Assembly: GCF_002205645.1 (NCBI RefSeq)
Contig: NZ_NIOF01000001.1
Location: 1,054,001-1,118,000, forward strand
Direction of reading: 5' to 3'
Length of the DNA: 64,000 bases
Origin: Roseateles aquatilis
GTDB lineage: Bacteria; Pseudomonadota; Gammaproteobacteria; Burkholderiales; Burkholderiaceae_C
Shown here one piece after another: positions 55,889 through 64,000 of the stretch. The position numbers were made by a program, and so were the translations under genes. Every line of letters begins with the position of its first letter. The stretch's first letter is position 1. The notes under the pieces were generated by a model. The model did no database searches and was not told the origin of the DNA. It was given only the letters and a program-made list of their open reading frames with translations.

Positions 55889-56190
55889 GAACAAGCGCTC
55901 GCGAAGGACCAGGCTTCGCGCGCTCCACCGCGGCTTCGCGACGGAACGCGCGTAGGCGGCGCGGGGGGACCGACGTCGAGCCCGGCCGGTACCGCGTGGC
56001 GCGGGCCTTGCCGGTTCACCTCCACGCGACCTTCGGCGATCAATCCCGGCAGCAACCGCTCGACCGCCGGAAGGCTGCTGCCCACGACCGTCGCGAGCTG
56101 GGAGGACGAGACGGGCTCGGCGCCGGGGATGGATAGCGCGATCAGGCCCTGTAGCAGGCCATCGGGGGTCAGGCGGTCGTTGCGGGGCAT
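55885..56190 (-). CDS. Small winged-helix DNA-binding regulator
   Basis: The 101-residue protein begins MPRNDRLTPDGLLQGLIALS and has a winged-helix core: SSSQLATVVGSSLPAVERLL, then LIAEGRVEVNRQG as the wing. The last ~30 residues are basic/Ser-rich with no fold recognised. Its upstream region carries three GAGCCGAT repeats spaced exactly 31 bp, suggesting it binds there. It is translationally coupled to the frameshifted gene. It could be the regulator of a small toxin-antitoxin-like pair; that is speculative. Confidence 0.6.
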   Translation of the reverse strand: MPRNDRLTPDGLLQGLIALSIPGAEPVSSSQLATVVGSSLPAVERLLPGLIAEGRVEVNRQGPRHAVPAGLDVGPPAPPTRVPSRSRGGAREAWSFASACS

Positions 56191-56207
56191 GAATCAGCTC
56201 TCATCAT

Positions 56208-56293
56208 GAGCCGATTTATGCAATCAAGTGCCAACGTGGAGCCGATACGCCAATATCGGCCCATCAATCGAGCCGATACATCGTTTATCGGGC
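56208..56293 (-). promoter_or_regulatory. Phased operator array upstream of the winged-helix gene
   Basis: GAGCCGAT occurs at 56208, 56239 and 56270, exactly 31 bp apart (three helical turns). Inverted TATCGGC at 56254-56260 and TATCGGG at 56286-56292 make two palindromes, GCCGATA-N6-TATCGGC and GCCGATA-N7-TATCGGG. The array lies in the gap between the metallo-hydrolase stop and the regulator start. Confidence 0.7.
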
Positions 56294-57478
56294 AGATATG
56301 GCGGGCGCCGCCGATGTCGAGGGCTGTTTCGGCTCGGACGTCGCCTCGCCTTGCCACCACTGCGGCGTCGCCCCGGGGTTCTCGATCGCCAACGGCGCGC
56401 CGATCACCGGCGTGGCCAGGTCGACATTGCGCAGCCGGGCCAGCGCCGCGATGCGCTCGAACGGGTCCTGCCAGCGGTGCATCGCCAGGTCGAAGGTGCC
56501 GTTGTGGATGGGCAGCAGGCGCTTGCCGCGCAGGTCGACATGGGCCTGCATGGTCTGCTCCGGCTGCATGTGGACGTAGGGCCAGCGCGGGTCGTAGGCG
56601 CCGGTCTCCATCAGCGTCAGGTCGAACGGGCCGAGGCGCTCGCCGATGGTCTTGAAGCCATCGAAGTAGCCCGTGTCGCCGCTGAAAAAGACGCGCAGGT
56701 CGTCGTCGACCAGCACCCACGACGCCCACAGCGTCGAGTTGCGGTCGCTCAGGCCGCGGCCCGAGAAATGCTGCGCCGGGGTGGCCGTCAGCTGCAGGCC
56801 GGCGATGGACGTGCCCTGCCACCAGTCGAACTGCCGCACCTTGGCCGCCGGCACGCCCCAGTCGATCAGGCGCTGACCCACGCCCAGCGGCGTCACGAAG
56901 TGGCGCACCTTGGGTGCGAGCGCCAGCACGGTGGCGTGATCGAGGTGGTCGTAATGGTCGTGGGACAGGATCACCGCCTCGATCTCGGGCAACTCGTCGA
57001 GGGCAATCGGGGGCGCGTGGAAACGCTTCGGGCCCATCCACTGGAACGGCGAGGCGCGCTCCGAGAACACCGGGTCCGTCAACCAGAAGCGGCCGCGCAG
57101 CTTGAGCAGCACCGTCGAGTGGCCCAGGCGGAACAGCGTCCGGTCCGGCGCGGCGAGCAACTGGGCACGCGTCAGCGTCTGCACCGCCACCGGCCGATCC
57201 GGCGCGGTGCCGGCGGGCTTGTGGAACAGGAAGTCCCACATGATGCCGGCCGTCTTCCAGAAGCCCTGCTCGGGCTCCGCGGCGGGGTTGTGGAACTTGC
57301 CGTCGGCCCATTGCGGCGATTGCTCGACGGACGACTGCGCGCCGACGGCGGAGGAAGCGGACGAGGACACCCTACGGGAAGCGGACATGGCGAGGACTCC
57401 CAGGATCAGAACAGCAACCACGCCGGACAGCGCGATCAGGATGAGCGGAAGGACAGGTCGACGGCGGATCGGTTTCAT
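56285..57478 (-). CDS. MBL-fold metallo-hydrolase (NAPE-PLD/UlaG-like)
   Basis: The 397-residue protein has an N-terminal membrane anchor (LPLILIALSGVVAVLILGVL), a short linker and a metallo-beta-lactamase domain: GHSTVLLKLRGRFWLTDPVF, SHDHYDHLDHATV (HxHxDH), FFSGDTGYFDGF and a C-terminal PIHNGTFDLAMHRW. These match the N-acyl-phosphatidylethanolamine phospholipase D-like group. It probably acts on a lipid or lactone at the periplasmic face. It is divergent from a TetR gene with a palindrome between them and is likely repressed by it. Confidence 0.85.
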   Translation of the reverse strand: MKPIRRRPVLPLILIALSGVVAVLILGVLAMSASRRVSSSASSAVGAQSSVEQSPQWADGKFHNPAAEPEQGFWKTAGIMWDFLFHKPAGTAPDRPVAVQTLTRAQLLAAPDRTLFRLGHSTVLLKLRGRFWLTDPVFSERASPFQWMGPKRFHAPPIALDELPEIEAVILSHDHYDHLDHATVLALAPKVRHFVTPLGVGQRLIDWGVPAAKVRQFDWWQGTSIAGLQLTATPAQHFSGRGLSDRNSTLWASWVLVDDDLRVFFSGDTGYFDGFKTIGERLGPFDLTLMETGAYDPRWPYVHMQPEQTMQAHVDLRGKRLLPIHNGTFDLAMHRWQDPFERIAALARLRNVDLATPVIGAPLAIENPGATPQWWQGEATSEPKQPSTSAAPAISAR

Positions 57479-57504
57479 CGATGAGGCCGGAGGCTAAAAC
57501 TTGC

Positions 57505-57519
57505 ACTACACGGTGTAGT
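57505..57519. promoter_or_regulatory. TetR-type operator palindrome
   Basis: ACTACAC-G-GTGTAGT is a perfect palindrome around a central G, inside a longer AAAC...GTTT context. A second half-site GGTGTAAC follows at about 57562-57569. Position between divergent metallo-hydrolase and TetR genes fits a shared operator. Confidence 0.75.
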
Positions 57520-57580
57520 TTCGACGGAGTGTAGACATCCGGATCGAAAAAGTAAACTGCCCGGTGTAACATTGCCAACC

Positions 57581-58276
57581 ATGACTTCCGACGTCTCCGC
57601 CAGCGCCCTGCCCGCCTCGCTCCCGCCCGACGACGATGCCGCCGCGCCCGGCGACGCCGTCGATCGCACCCGGCTGACCGACCGCAAGCGCCAGGCGATC
57701 GTCGACGGCGCGATCGCGGAGTTCCGCGAGCACGGCTTCGAGGTCGCCAACATGGACCGCATCGCAGCCCGCGCGCAGGTTTCCAAGCGCACCGTCTACA
57801 ACCACTTCGACGGCAAAGACGCGCTGTTCGACGCGATCCTGGAGCGTCTCTGGGTCGCCACCGAATCGCAGGTCAAGCTGGCCTATCGCCCCGACCGGCC
57901 GCTGCGCGAGCAGTTGCTGACGCTGATCGAGCAGAAGCTGGCGATGTCGGACGATCCGCAGTTCCTGGACCTGGCGCGGGTGCTGATCGCCGAGGCCATC
58001 CATGCGCCGCAGCGCGCGCGGGACATGCTGTGCCGGCTGGGCGGGCGCGAGGAAGGCCTGACGGTCTGGATCCGCGCCGCGATCGCCGACGGCCGGCTCA
58101 AGGCGGGCGATCCGGCCTTCGCCGCGGCGCAGTTGCAGGCGCTGGTCAAGGGTTTCGCGTTCTGGCCGCAGATCACGATGGGCCAGCCGCCGCTGGACGC
58201 GGCGCAGCAGCGGCAGGTCGCCGACTCGGCGGCGGACATGTTCCTGGCTTTCCACGGCACCGAGCCGCGGTCCTGA
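57581..58276 (+). CDS. TetR/AcrR-family transcriptional regulator
   Basis: The 231-residue regulator has a ~25-residue acidic N-terminal tail, then the TetR helix-turn-helix (IVDGAIAEFREHGFEVANMD, ARAQVSKRTVYNHFDGKDAL) and a helical ligand-binding domain ending GQPPLDAAQQRQVADSAADM. The ATG at 57581 is used. It probably represses itself and the divergent metallo-hydrolase through the palindrome at 57505. The ligand is unknown. Confidence 0.9.
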   Translation: MTSDVSASALPASLPPDDDAAAPGDAVDRTRLTDRKRQAIVDGAIAEFREHGFEVANMDRIAARAQVSKRTVYNHFDGKDALFDAILERLWVATESQVKLAYRPDRPLREQLLTLIEQKLAMSDDPQFLDLARVLIAEAIHAPQRARDMLCRLGGREEGLTVWIRAAIADGRLKAGDPAFAAAQLQALVKGFAFWPQITMGQPPLDAAQQRQVADSAADMFLAFHGTEPRS

Positions 58277-58314
58277 GCCGCCCCCGCCCCGCCTTCGCGC
58301 CCGGAGCTTTCGAC

Positions 58315-58354
58315 AAGAAAAAGCCGGGCCGCGACGCGAGGTCACCGGCCCGGC
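58315..58354 (-). terminator. Intrinsic terminator after the carbonic anhydrase gene
   Basis: GCCGGGCC (58323-58330) pairs with GGCCCGGC (58347-58354); on the minus strand the stem is followed by TTTTTCTT. The loop is 16 nt. It lies between the convergent TetR and carbonic anhydrase genes. Confidence 0.75.
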
Positions 58355-58432
58355 CCAAGCGGCGGCGGGCGCATGCCCGCCCCGCGGCTCAGTTGATCGG
58401 CCTGCGCGCCCCGGTCCCCCGGGGCGGCGGGG

Positions 58433-59386
58433 TCAGTTGGATTCCTTGATCAGCCGGCCCGACTGCGCCTGCAGCGGGCGCGCGTTCATCGGGTACAGCC
58501 GCGAGAACACGGAGATCTGCTGCGTCGACACCGGCACGGGCTGGCGGAAGACCATCCACAACACCCCCTCCGTACAGGGCGGGACCGTCAGCGAGCCCAT
58601 GTAGGAGAAGTAGGCGCGGTCCTTGGGCAGCAGCTGCGTCAGGTCGATCTGCACCGGCGCCTCGTAGGTGTCGCCGCGTTCCAGCGGCAGGTAGTTCCAG
58701 ACGGTCTGGATCAGCGCCTGGTCCTGCCCCCGCTCCAGCAGCACCGCGATCACCGCCAGGCGGCCGTCGGCGTCCTTGTGGACCAGGTGGGCGACCATGT
58801 CGTACTGGCGGCCGTTGATGCGTTCCTCGCTGGGCCGGTGGAAGTGGAACTGCGCCAGCTCATAACGACGGCCCATGATCTGGATCGCGTTGCCAGGCGC
58901 GACGTTGACCTGGATCGTGTGGCCGTTGTCGACGACCGAGAAATTGCTGGCGTGGTAGTCGAACTGGATCTTTTCCTGGTCGACCTTGATCGTGTCGCGC
59001 AGGTCGATCGGGCTCTGCCGGGTACCGATCGCGCATTGGCGGAACTCGGGCTGGAGCTGGCCCCAGCGGTCCGGCGCGCCCTCCCCGGCGTAGGACCAGG
59101 GAATGGCGGTCTTGGCCGCGGACGCGGCGGCGGCCGGCTTGGCGGCCTTGCGGGCGCGCAGGTCGACGGGGTTGGCCGTCTTCACGTCACGCGGCGGCGG
59201 GGTCACCTTCAGCGTGGAGGAATCGTCCTTCAGGCGGTCGGCCAGGCGGTCGCGGAGTTGCTCCGGCGAGGCTTCGGTCCTGGCGGGCGCCGGAGCGTCG
59301 GCGGCGCGCGCGGGCAAGGACAGGCCCGCGCCGAGCGCGAGCAGGGACAGGACGGCCGGCAAGGCGCGGCCAAAGGGATGGGACAT
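58433..59386 (-). CDS. Alpha-type carbonic anhydrase, exported
   Basis: The 317-residue protein has a signal peptide ending PARAADA, then a ~65-residue Ala/Lys/Pro-rich spacer and the alpha-CA domain: SYAGEGAPDRWGQLQPEFRQ, QSPIDLRD, AQFHFHRPSEE with two zinc His, MVAHLVHKD with the third, and SLTVPPCTEGVLWMV. It hydrates CO2 in the periplasm. The spacer is longer than usual in bacterial alpha-CAs. Confidence 0.93.
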   Translation of the reverse strand: MSHPFGRALPAVLSLLALGAGLSLPARAADAPAPARTEASPEQLRDRLADRLKDDSSTLKVTPPPRDVKTANPVDLRARKAAKPAAAASAAKTAIPWSYAGEGAPDRWGQLQPEFRQCAIGTRQSPIDLRDTIKVDQEKIQFDYHASNFSVVDNGHTIQVNVAPGNAIQIMGRRYELAQFHFHRPSEERINGRQYDMVAHLVHKDADGRLAVIAVLLERGQDQALIQTVWNYLPLERGDTYEAPVQIDLTQLLPKDRAYFSYMGSLTVPPCTEGVLWMVFRQPVPVSTQQISVFSRLYPMNARPLQAQSGRLIKESN

Positions 59387-59536
59387 GGAAAGCTCCGGGA
59401 ACGGCGAACAACGACGAGGCGCCGGGGCGCCTCCCTTATTTCGGAGCGGGCACGGCCTTCTTGAGGCCCGCGCGGCGCGGCGAAGGTTCGCTAGTGCGAT
59501 CGTTCCGGGTCGAGTTCTCCAGGCGGGTCGGACGGG

Positions 59537-60757
59537 TCAAGCGGCGGGCGGGACGTCGATCTCGCGTTTGACCCAGGTCCAGGCCACCAGCCCGATGCAC
59601 ATCATGGCCGCCGAGGTGATGGCCAGCGACAGCATCGAATGCATCACCAGCGGCACCAGCACGCCGGCCACCAGGCCGTTGGCGGCGCTGCCGATGCAGG
59701 CCTGCAGGGACGAGGCCATGCCGCGGCGCTCCGGCGCCTGGTCCAGCACCAGCAGCGTCACCACCGGCACCATCAACGCCCAGCCGAAGGCGAAGGCGCT
59801 GATCAGCGGGAAGGCCCAGACCGGGCTGTGCGGCAGCGTCAGGTTGCAGGCGATGTTGGCGATCGAGGTGAACCCCATGATCAGGAAGCCGCGCCGGATC
59901 TGCTTGCGCGGCGTGATCTTGCCGGCCAGGCGGCCGCTGAGCCAGGCGCCGCCCATGATCCCGCCGATGCTGAACAGGAAGAACCAGAAGAACTGCGTCG
60001 GCGCCAGGCCCAGGTGCTCGCCCAGGAACACCGGCGCCGACAGCACATACAGGAACATGCCGTTGAACGGAATGCCGCTGGCCAGCGCCAGCAGCAGGAA
60101 GCGGCGGCTGCCGACCAGGCTGCCGTAGCCGCGCATCAGCGGGCCGGCGTGGAAGGGTTGCTTGTGCTCGTGATGCAGCGTCTCGGGCAGCAGGCGCCAG
60201 GTCATGACGAACAGCGCCGCGCCGACGACGACCAGGAACCAGAAGATCGAATGCCAGTCGGCATGCACGAACAGGAAGCCGCCGATCATCGGCGCGATCG
60301 CCGGCGCGAGGCCGAAGAAGATCGTCACCTGCGACATCACCCGCTGCGCCTCCGACGGCGGGAACATGTCGCGGATGATCGCCCGCGACACCACCACGCC
60401 GGCGCCGGCCGACAGGCCCTGCACCGTGCGCCAGAACACCAGTTGGCCGATGCTGCCGGACAGCGCGCAACCCATCGACGCCAGTGAGAACACCGCCATG
60501 CCCCACAGCACCACCGGGCGCCGGCCGAAGCTGTCCGACAACGCGCCGTGGAACAGGTTCATCACCGCGAAGCCCAGCAGGTAACCCGACAGCGTCTGCT
60601 GCATCTCGATCGGCGTGGCGTCCAGCGCCTGCGCGATGCCGGCGAAGGCCGGGATGTAGGTGTCGATCGAGAACGGACCCACCGTGGCCAGCGCGGCCAG
60701 CAGGATGGCAAGGGCCCAGCGCGGCGCGCGCCACAGTTGACTGGCTTCGGGGTTCAT
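59537..60757 (-). CDS. Bcr/CflA-family drug resistance MFS transporter
   Basis: The 406-residue protein has 12 predicted helices. PFSIDTYIPAF in TM1, GALSDSFGRRPVVLWG (MFS motif A) and RTVQGLSAGAGVVVSRAIIR are typical of the Bcr/CflA efflux group (bicyclomycin, chloramphenicol and related drugs). The substrate is not predictable. It stands alone, divergent from the Gfo/Idh/MocA gene. Confidence 0.92.
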   Translation of the reverse strand: MNPEASQLWRAPRWALAILLAALATVGPFSIDTYIPAFAGIAQALDATPIEMQQTLSGYLLGFAVMNLFHGALSDSFGRRPVVLWGMAVFSLASMGCALSGSIGQLVFWRTVQGLSAGAGVVVSRAIIRDMFPPSEAQRVMSQVTIFFGLAPAIAPMIGGFLFVHADWHSIFWFLVVVGAALFVMTWRLLPETLHHEHKQPFHAGPLMRGYGSLVGSRRFLLLALASGIPFNGMFLYVLSAPVFLGEHLGLAPTQFFWFFLFSIGGIMGGAWLSGRLAGKITPRKQIRRGFLIMGFTSIANIACNLTLPHSPVWAFPLISAFAFGWALMVPVVTLLVLDQAPERRGMASSLQACIGSAANGLVAGVLVPLVMHSMLSLAITSAAMMCIGLVAWTWVKREIDVPPAA

Positions 60758-60948
60758 GGGTGCGGTTCGATGCGAACGAAGGGCCGCGGCGATGCCGCGT
60801 GGGGAGGGCCGGGAGCGGCACGCGACAGCCCTGGAACGACGATTGCGTGCGCATGTCGCCCCTGCGCCGAGCGCGGACCGGAGCGGCGATCGGCAGTGTA
60901 GCGGGGGCCCCTACACTGCGAACCTTTTGCGGGCGAGGAGCAACGGCG

Positions 60949-61932
60949 GTGCCTGGCGTATTGAGCATTGGCGTGGTGGGACTGGGCGTGATGGGGCAGC
61001 GGATGCTGGCCCGTCTGGCCGGCCATGCGCGTCTGCGGGTGACCCGCGTGTGGGACGAGAACCCGGAAGTGCTGGCCCAGGCGCTGACCCACTATCCGCT
61101 GCTGCGCGCCGCCGCCAGCGCCGACGCGCTGATCCGCGAGCCCGGACTGCACGGCCTGTACATCGCCACCCCGCCCGGCCCCCACATCGCGCTGGCCGGA
61201 AAGGCCTTCGACGCCGGCCTGGCGGTGCTCTGCGAGAAGCCGCTGACGACCGACTTCGAGGCCGGCCGCGCCTGCATCGCCCGCATCGAGAAGGAGCGTC
61301 GCCGCGCGGCGGTGAACTACTCGCTGGCGTCGTCGATGGGGCTGGCCTCGCTGCAACTGGCGTTCGGCGCGGCATCGCGCCGGCCGCTGGGCATGCTCAA
61401 GGATGTCGCCATCGAACTGCGTTTCGCGGCCTGGCCGCGGCCGTGGCAGTCCGGCGCCGGCGCGTGGCTGTCGCAACGCGCCGAGGGCGGCTTCTCCCGC
61501 GAGGTGCTGTCGCACTTCGTCTTCGTGCTGCAGCGCGTGCTGGGGCCGGCGGTCGTCATGCGCAGCCACGTCGTTTATCCGGACGACGGCATCGGCTCGG
61601 AGATCTCGCTGGACGCGGAGCTCCACGCGGGCGGCGTGCCGGTGCGCATCAGCGCCGGGATCGGCGGCGACCGGGCCGACGACAACCGCATGCTCTGGCG
61701 TGCCGCCGAGGGCGAGATCGAATTGCGCGACTGGTTCGGCGTGACGCAGCAGCGTCAGGGCGAACGGGTGCAGAGCCTGGGCGACGCCGAGACGCTGCGC
61801 ATGAACGGCATGACCGATCAGCTCCATCACTGGTCGGCGATGCTGGAGGGACACTCGCACAGCCTGCCCGGTTTCGGCGAGGCGCTCGCGGTGCAGCTCA
61901 CCATCGAGGCGCTGCTGGCCGGCCAGGAGTGA
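60949..61932 (+). CDS. Gfo/Idh/MocA-family oxidoreductase
   Basis: The 327-residue protein has a Rossmann N-terminus (LSIGVVGLGVMGQRMLARLA), the family's CEKPLT motif near residue 92, and a C-terminal alpha/beta substrate domain ending LTIEALLAGQE. Such enzymes reduce or oxidise sugars and related compounds with NAD(P). A GTG start at 60949 with GAGGAG 7 nt upstream is chosen; there is no better ATG. Substrate unknown. Confidence 0.87.
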   Translation: MPGVLSIGVVGLGVMGQRMLARLAGHARLRVTRVWDENPEVLAQALTHYPLLRAAASADALIREPGLHGLYIATPPGPHIALAGKAFDAGLAVLCEKPLTTDFEAGRACIARIEKERRRAAVNYSLASSMGLASLQLAFGAASRRPLGMLKDVAIELRFAAWPRPWQSGAGAWLSQRAEGGFSREVLSHFVFVLQRVLGPAVVMRSHVVYPDDGIGSEISLDAELHAGGVPVRISAGIGGDRADDNRMLWRAAEGEIELRDWFGVTQQRQGERVQSLGDAETLRMNGMTDQLHHWSAMLEGHSHSLPGFGEALAVQLTIEALLAGQE

Positions 61933-61972
61933 CAGCCGGCGCGCGGGGACGGCTGGGCTAAACTCCGCCCCC

Positions 61973-62376
61973 GTGAAGCAAGCCAGACCGCCGCTGGTGC
62001 GATCGTGGAAACACGGCACTGGAGGAAGGTCCGGACTGCATAGAGCGGCGTAGCAGCTAACGGCTGCCCGGCGAAAGCCGAGGATCAGAGCAACAGAGAC
62101 GAGTCGGACCAGGTCTGGGACGGGTGTTCTGTTCGGACGGGGCGAAAGCCCCGAGCCGGACAGCCTCCCGAACCAGGCAAAGCCTGGTTCGGGTGAAACG
62201 GGCAATCTCTACGCGCAGCAACACCAAGTAGGCCAACGTCGATGCGGCTCGCAGAGTTGGCGGGTAGGTGGCACCGAGCCGGGCAGCGATGCCCGGCCCA
62301 GAGGAATGGCGGTCACGCGGGCGATCCGAAAGGAAGACCGGCGCACAGAATCCGGCCTATCGGCTTGCTTCACACT
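61973..62376 (+). ncRNA. rnpB: RNase P RNA, bacterial type A
   Basis: The catalytic RNA of RNase P, which removes tRNA 5' leaders. GTGAAGCAAGCC (61973-61984) pairs perfectly with GGCTTGCTTCAC (62362-62373) as helix P1. Conserved elements GGAGGAAGGTCCGGACT, GAGGAATGGCGGTCACG and ACAGAATCCGGCCTAT are in order, with several GAAA-type capped hairpins between. The size near 400 nt fits beta- and gammaproteobacterial type A RNAs. CTATTTTCGG follows the P1 strand. Confidence 0.96.
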
Positions 62377-62522
62377 ATTTTCGGAACGCCGCTCATGCCG
62401 TGCGACGTACGCGGGCCGCGCCGCGGCAAACCCCGCGCCCATCGGCGCCGAAACCCCTTCGGCCAACGTTCGCTTGCAAACGCTTGCAGCGTCACAGGCA
62501 CATCGGTTGCTACCGTGACGGC

Positions 62523-62990
62523 ATGCAGATCCAGGCCCTAGACCCCCACAGCCCCGCCGCGATGTCCCTGCTGGCGCAGTCGGACGCGTACATGGCGGCC
62601 CTCTATCCCAGCGAGAGCAACCACCTCGAAGACCCTCACTCGCTCGCCCAGCCGCAGGTGCGCTTCATCGGCGTGTGGCTCGCGGAGTGGTTGGCGGCGT
62701 GCGGCGCGGTGAAGGTCGTCGACGATGACGACGGCCCGTATGGCGAGATCAAGCGGGTGTTCGTTCAGCCACAGTTCAGGGGACGCGGGCTGTCCAAGGT
62801 CCTGATGGAGGAGCTGGAGGCCCACCTCCGGGCGCAGGGCATCGACCTGGTGCGCCTGGAGACGGGCGTGCACCAGCCCGAGGCGCTGAAGCTTTACGAA
62901 ACGCTGGGTTACGACCGCCGCTCGCCGTTCGGGCGCTATGCCGAGGATCCGCTGTCCGTTTTCATGGAAAAGCGTCTGACGGCGGACTGA
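62523..62990 (+). CDS. GNAT-family N-acetyltransferase
   Basis: The 155-residue protein has the acetyl-CoA-binding motif A: IKRVFVQPQFRGRGLSKVLM (Q/RxxGxG/A), followed by VRLETGVHQPEALKLYETLG and a C-terminal YAEDPLSVFMEKRL. It acetylates an unknown amine or peptide. The ATG at 62523 is chosen because upstream sequence belongs to rnpB and its spacer. A doubled CGCTTGCA word lies in the leader at about 62470-62487. Confidence 0.88.
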   Translation: MQIQALDPHSPAAMSLLAQSDAYMAALYPSESNHLEDPHSLAQPQVRFIGVWLAEWLAACGAVKVVDDDDGPYGEIKRVFVQPQFRGRGLSKVLMEELEAHLRAQGIDLVRLETGVHQPEALKLYETLGYDRRSPFGRYAEDPLSVFMEKRLTAD

Positions 62991-63198
62991 TCGGGCCCTC
63001 CCCCGAAGCCGGCCGGAGGTCGGCGGCGCGCCACGCCTGCGATGCCTACGCGCATCGCGCCGATGCGCCTGTCCCCTGCTCAGGTTCCCTTGTCCGGGGG
63101 AGTCTCATGCGGGTCGAGCGGCCTTACCGTCACGACGTCGCACCATCGAGACGTGCTTCCGCGCGGGCGCTTGCCCGGCGCGCCCCGGAGTCTGCCCG

Positions 63199-64000
63199 AT
63201 GTCCCGCTCGTCCCTTCACACCCCCAGGCTCGCCTCGATCGAGGCCGCCCGCGCGTTCGCCGCGCTGGCGGTGGTGCTGATGCACACGACGCACCTGATG
63301 CGGGTGCCGCAGTTCTCGGGCGAGGTGGCGCTCGGTGGGATCTTCGACTTCGGTTATGTCGGCGTCGATTTCTTCTTCGTGCTGAGCGGTTTCATCATCA
63401 CCTACGTCCACCACGCGGACCTGGGCGGTGGCGCCTCGCGTTGCCCTGGCTACCTGTGGAAACGCTTCGTGCGCGTCTTCCCGATCTACTGGACGGTGCT
63501 GGCGATGAGCGCGGGCCCGTCGATGCTGGCGCGGCTGTTGAGCGGCCGGCACCCGGTGTCGGAACTGGGCGCCGACGACATCCCCGGCACGCTGCTGCTC
63601 TGGATCGGCGGCAACGCGCCGGAGTACGTCGGCGTCGCGTGGTCGCTGCAGTACGAGGTGCTGTTCTACCTGAGCTTCTGCGTGCTGCTGCTGCATCTGC
63701 GCGCCGGACTGGCGCTCTACGGCCTGTGGGCGGCGCTGGTGGTGGCCCAGGCCTTCGGCGCGCTGCCGGGCGTGCTGCCGCTGCGCCTGGGCGATCCGCA
63801 TTGCCTGCAATTCCTGTTGGGGGTCGCGACCGGATTGCTGGCGCGGCGCGTGGCGCTGCCGGCGATGCGCTGGCAATGGCCGGTGGTGATCGGTGCGCTG
63901 GTCGCGGCCGTGGCGTATGAACGGCTGGGGCCGCAGGCCGCTCACGGGTTCGGCGGACGCGTCGCGCTGGGACTGGCTTCGGCGGCGGTGCTGGGCACCC
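63199..64000 (+). CDS. Acyltransferase-3 membrane protein (N-terminal part)
   Basis: The frame is open to the right edge, giving 267 residues of a polytopic acyltransferase-3/OafA-type protein. It has IEAARAFAALAVVLMHTTHL with the catalytic His near residue 28, VGVDFFFVLSGFIITYVHH, KRFVRVFPIYW and VAWSLQYEVLFYL. These proteins O-acylate surface polysaccharides or similar carbohydrates. The ATG at 63199 fits the family start. The 208 bp upstream show no recognised element. Confidence 0.88.
   Translation, partial: MSRSSLHTPRLASIEAARAFAALAVVLMHTTHLMRVPQFSGEVALGGIFDFGYVGVDFFFVLSGFIITYVHHADLGGGASRCPGYLWKRFVRVFPIYWTVLAMSAGPSMLARLLSGRHPVSELGADDIPGTLLLWIGGNAPEYVGVAWSLQYEVLFYLSFCVLLLHLRAGLALYGLWAALVVAQAFGALPGVLPLRLGDPHCLQFLLGVATGLLARRVALPAMRWQWPVVIGALVAAVAYERLGPQAAHGFGGRVALGLASAAVLGT

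Noticed and set aside
1-64000. CRISPR arrays, tRNA or rRNA genes, prophage modules
   Set aside because: No regularly spaced repeats, cloverleaf genes, rRNA segments or phage structural genes were recognised on either strand.

Overview
The window is GC-rich chromosomal DNA from a betaproteobacterium, most likely order Burkholderiales (Roseateles/Mitsuaria/Rubrivivax-like). This rests on the gene order dusB-fis-purH, a complete dcw (division and cell wall) cluster, the protein sequences and a type-A RNase P RNA. The genus is an inference. No tRNA, rRNA, CRISPR array or prophage was seen.

Layout. 1-5393: end of an M32 carboxypeptidase, a YqaA-type membrane protein, a periplasmic solute-binding protein, then dusB-fis-purH and a terminator. 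5400-6532: a PIN-domain toxin with a helix-turn-helix antitoxin and its promoter. 6632-11912: aldehyde dehydrogenase, GMC oxidoreductase, a PlsC-like and a CdsA-like lipid pair, and ruvC. 12000-21908: a signalling island with a heme-type (DUF3365) diguanylate cyclase, a GGDEF-EAL protein, a chemoreceptor, a hybrid 7TMR-DISM histidine kinase coupled to a LuxR-type regulator, and a membrane GGDEF protein. 21887-28064: a cupin, a secreted repeat protein with an ECF sigma/anti-sigma pair, and a two-subunit ABC exporter. 28080-33542: an LGFP-repeat protein, a serine hydrolase, an internally deleted IS66-type element carrying an unknown gene, and two small proteins.

33582-55306 is the cell-envelope core on the minus strand. 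It runs from a promoter with four MraZ boxes through mraZ-rsmH-ftsL-ftsI-murE-murF-mraY-murD-ftsW-murG-murC-ddlB-ftsQ-ftsA-ftsZ to a strong terminator. An orphan sensor kinase and lpxC follow. Most junctions are 4-bp ATGA overlaps, so the cluster probably acts as one translationally coupled unit for peptidoglycan precursor synthesis and septation. MurD has a large acidic insertion, rsmH contains a patch of foreign-looking codon use, and the 3' end of ftsW is duplicated.

55591-64000: a small winged-helix regulator with a 31-bp-phased operator array and a frameshifted partner, a metallo-hydrolase divergent from a TetR regulator across a palindrome, an alpha-carbonic anhydrase, a Bcr/CflA transporter, a Gfo/Idh/MocA oxidoreductase, rnpB, a GNAT acetyltransferase and the start of an acyltransferase-3 membrane protein.

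The most novel-looking items are the phased operator/regulator module, the IS66 derivative with its passenger gene, the mosaic rsmH and the MurD insertion. No single complete new defence or metabolic system can be claimed from sequence reading alone.
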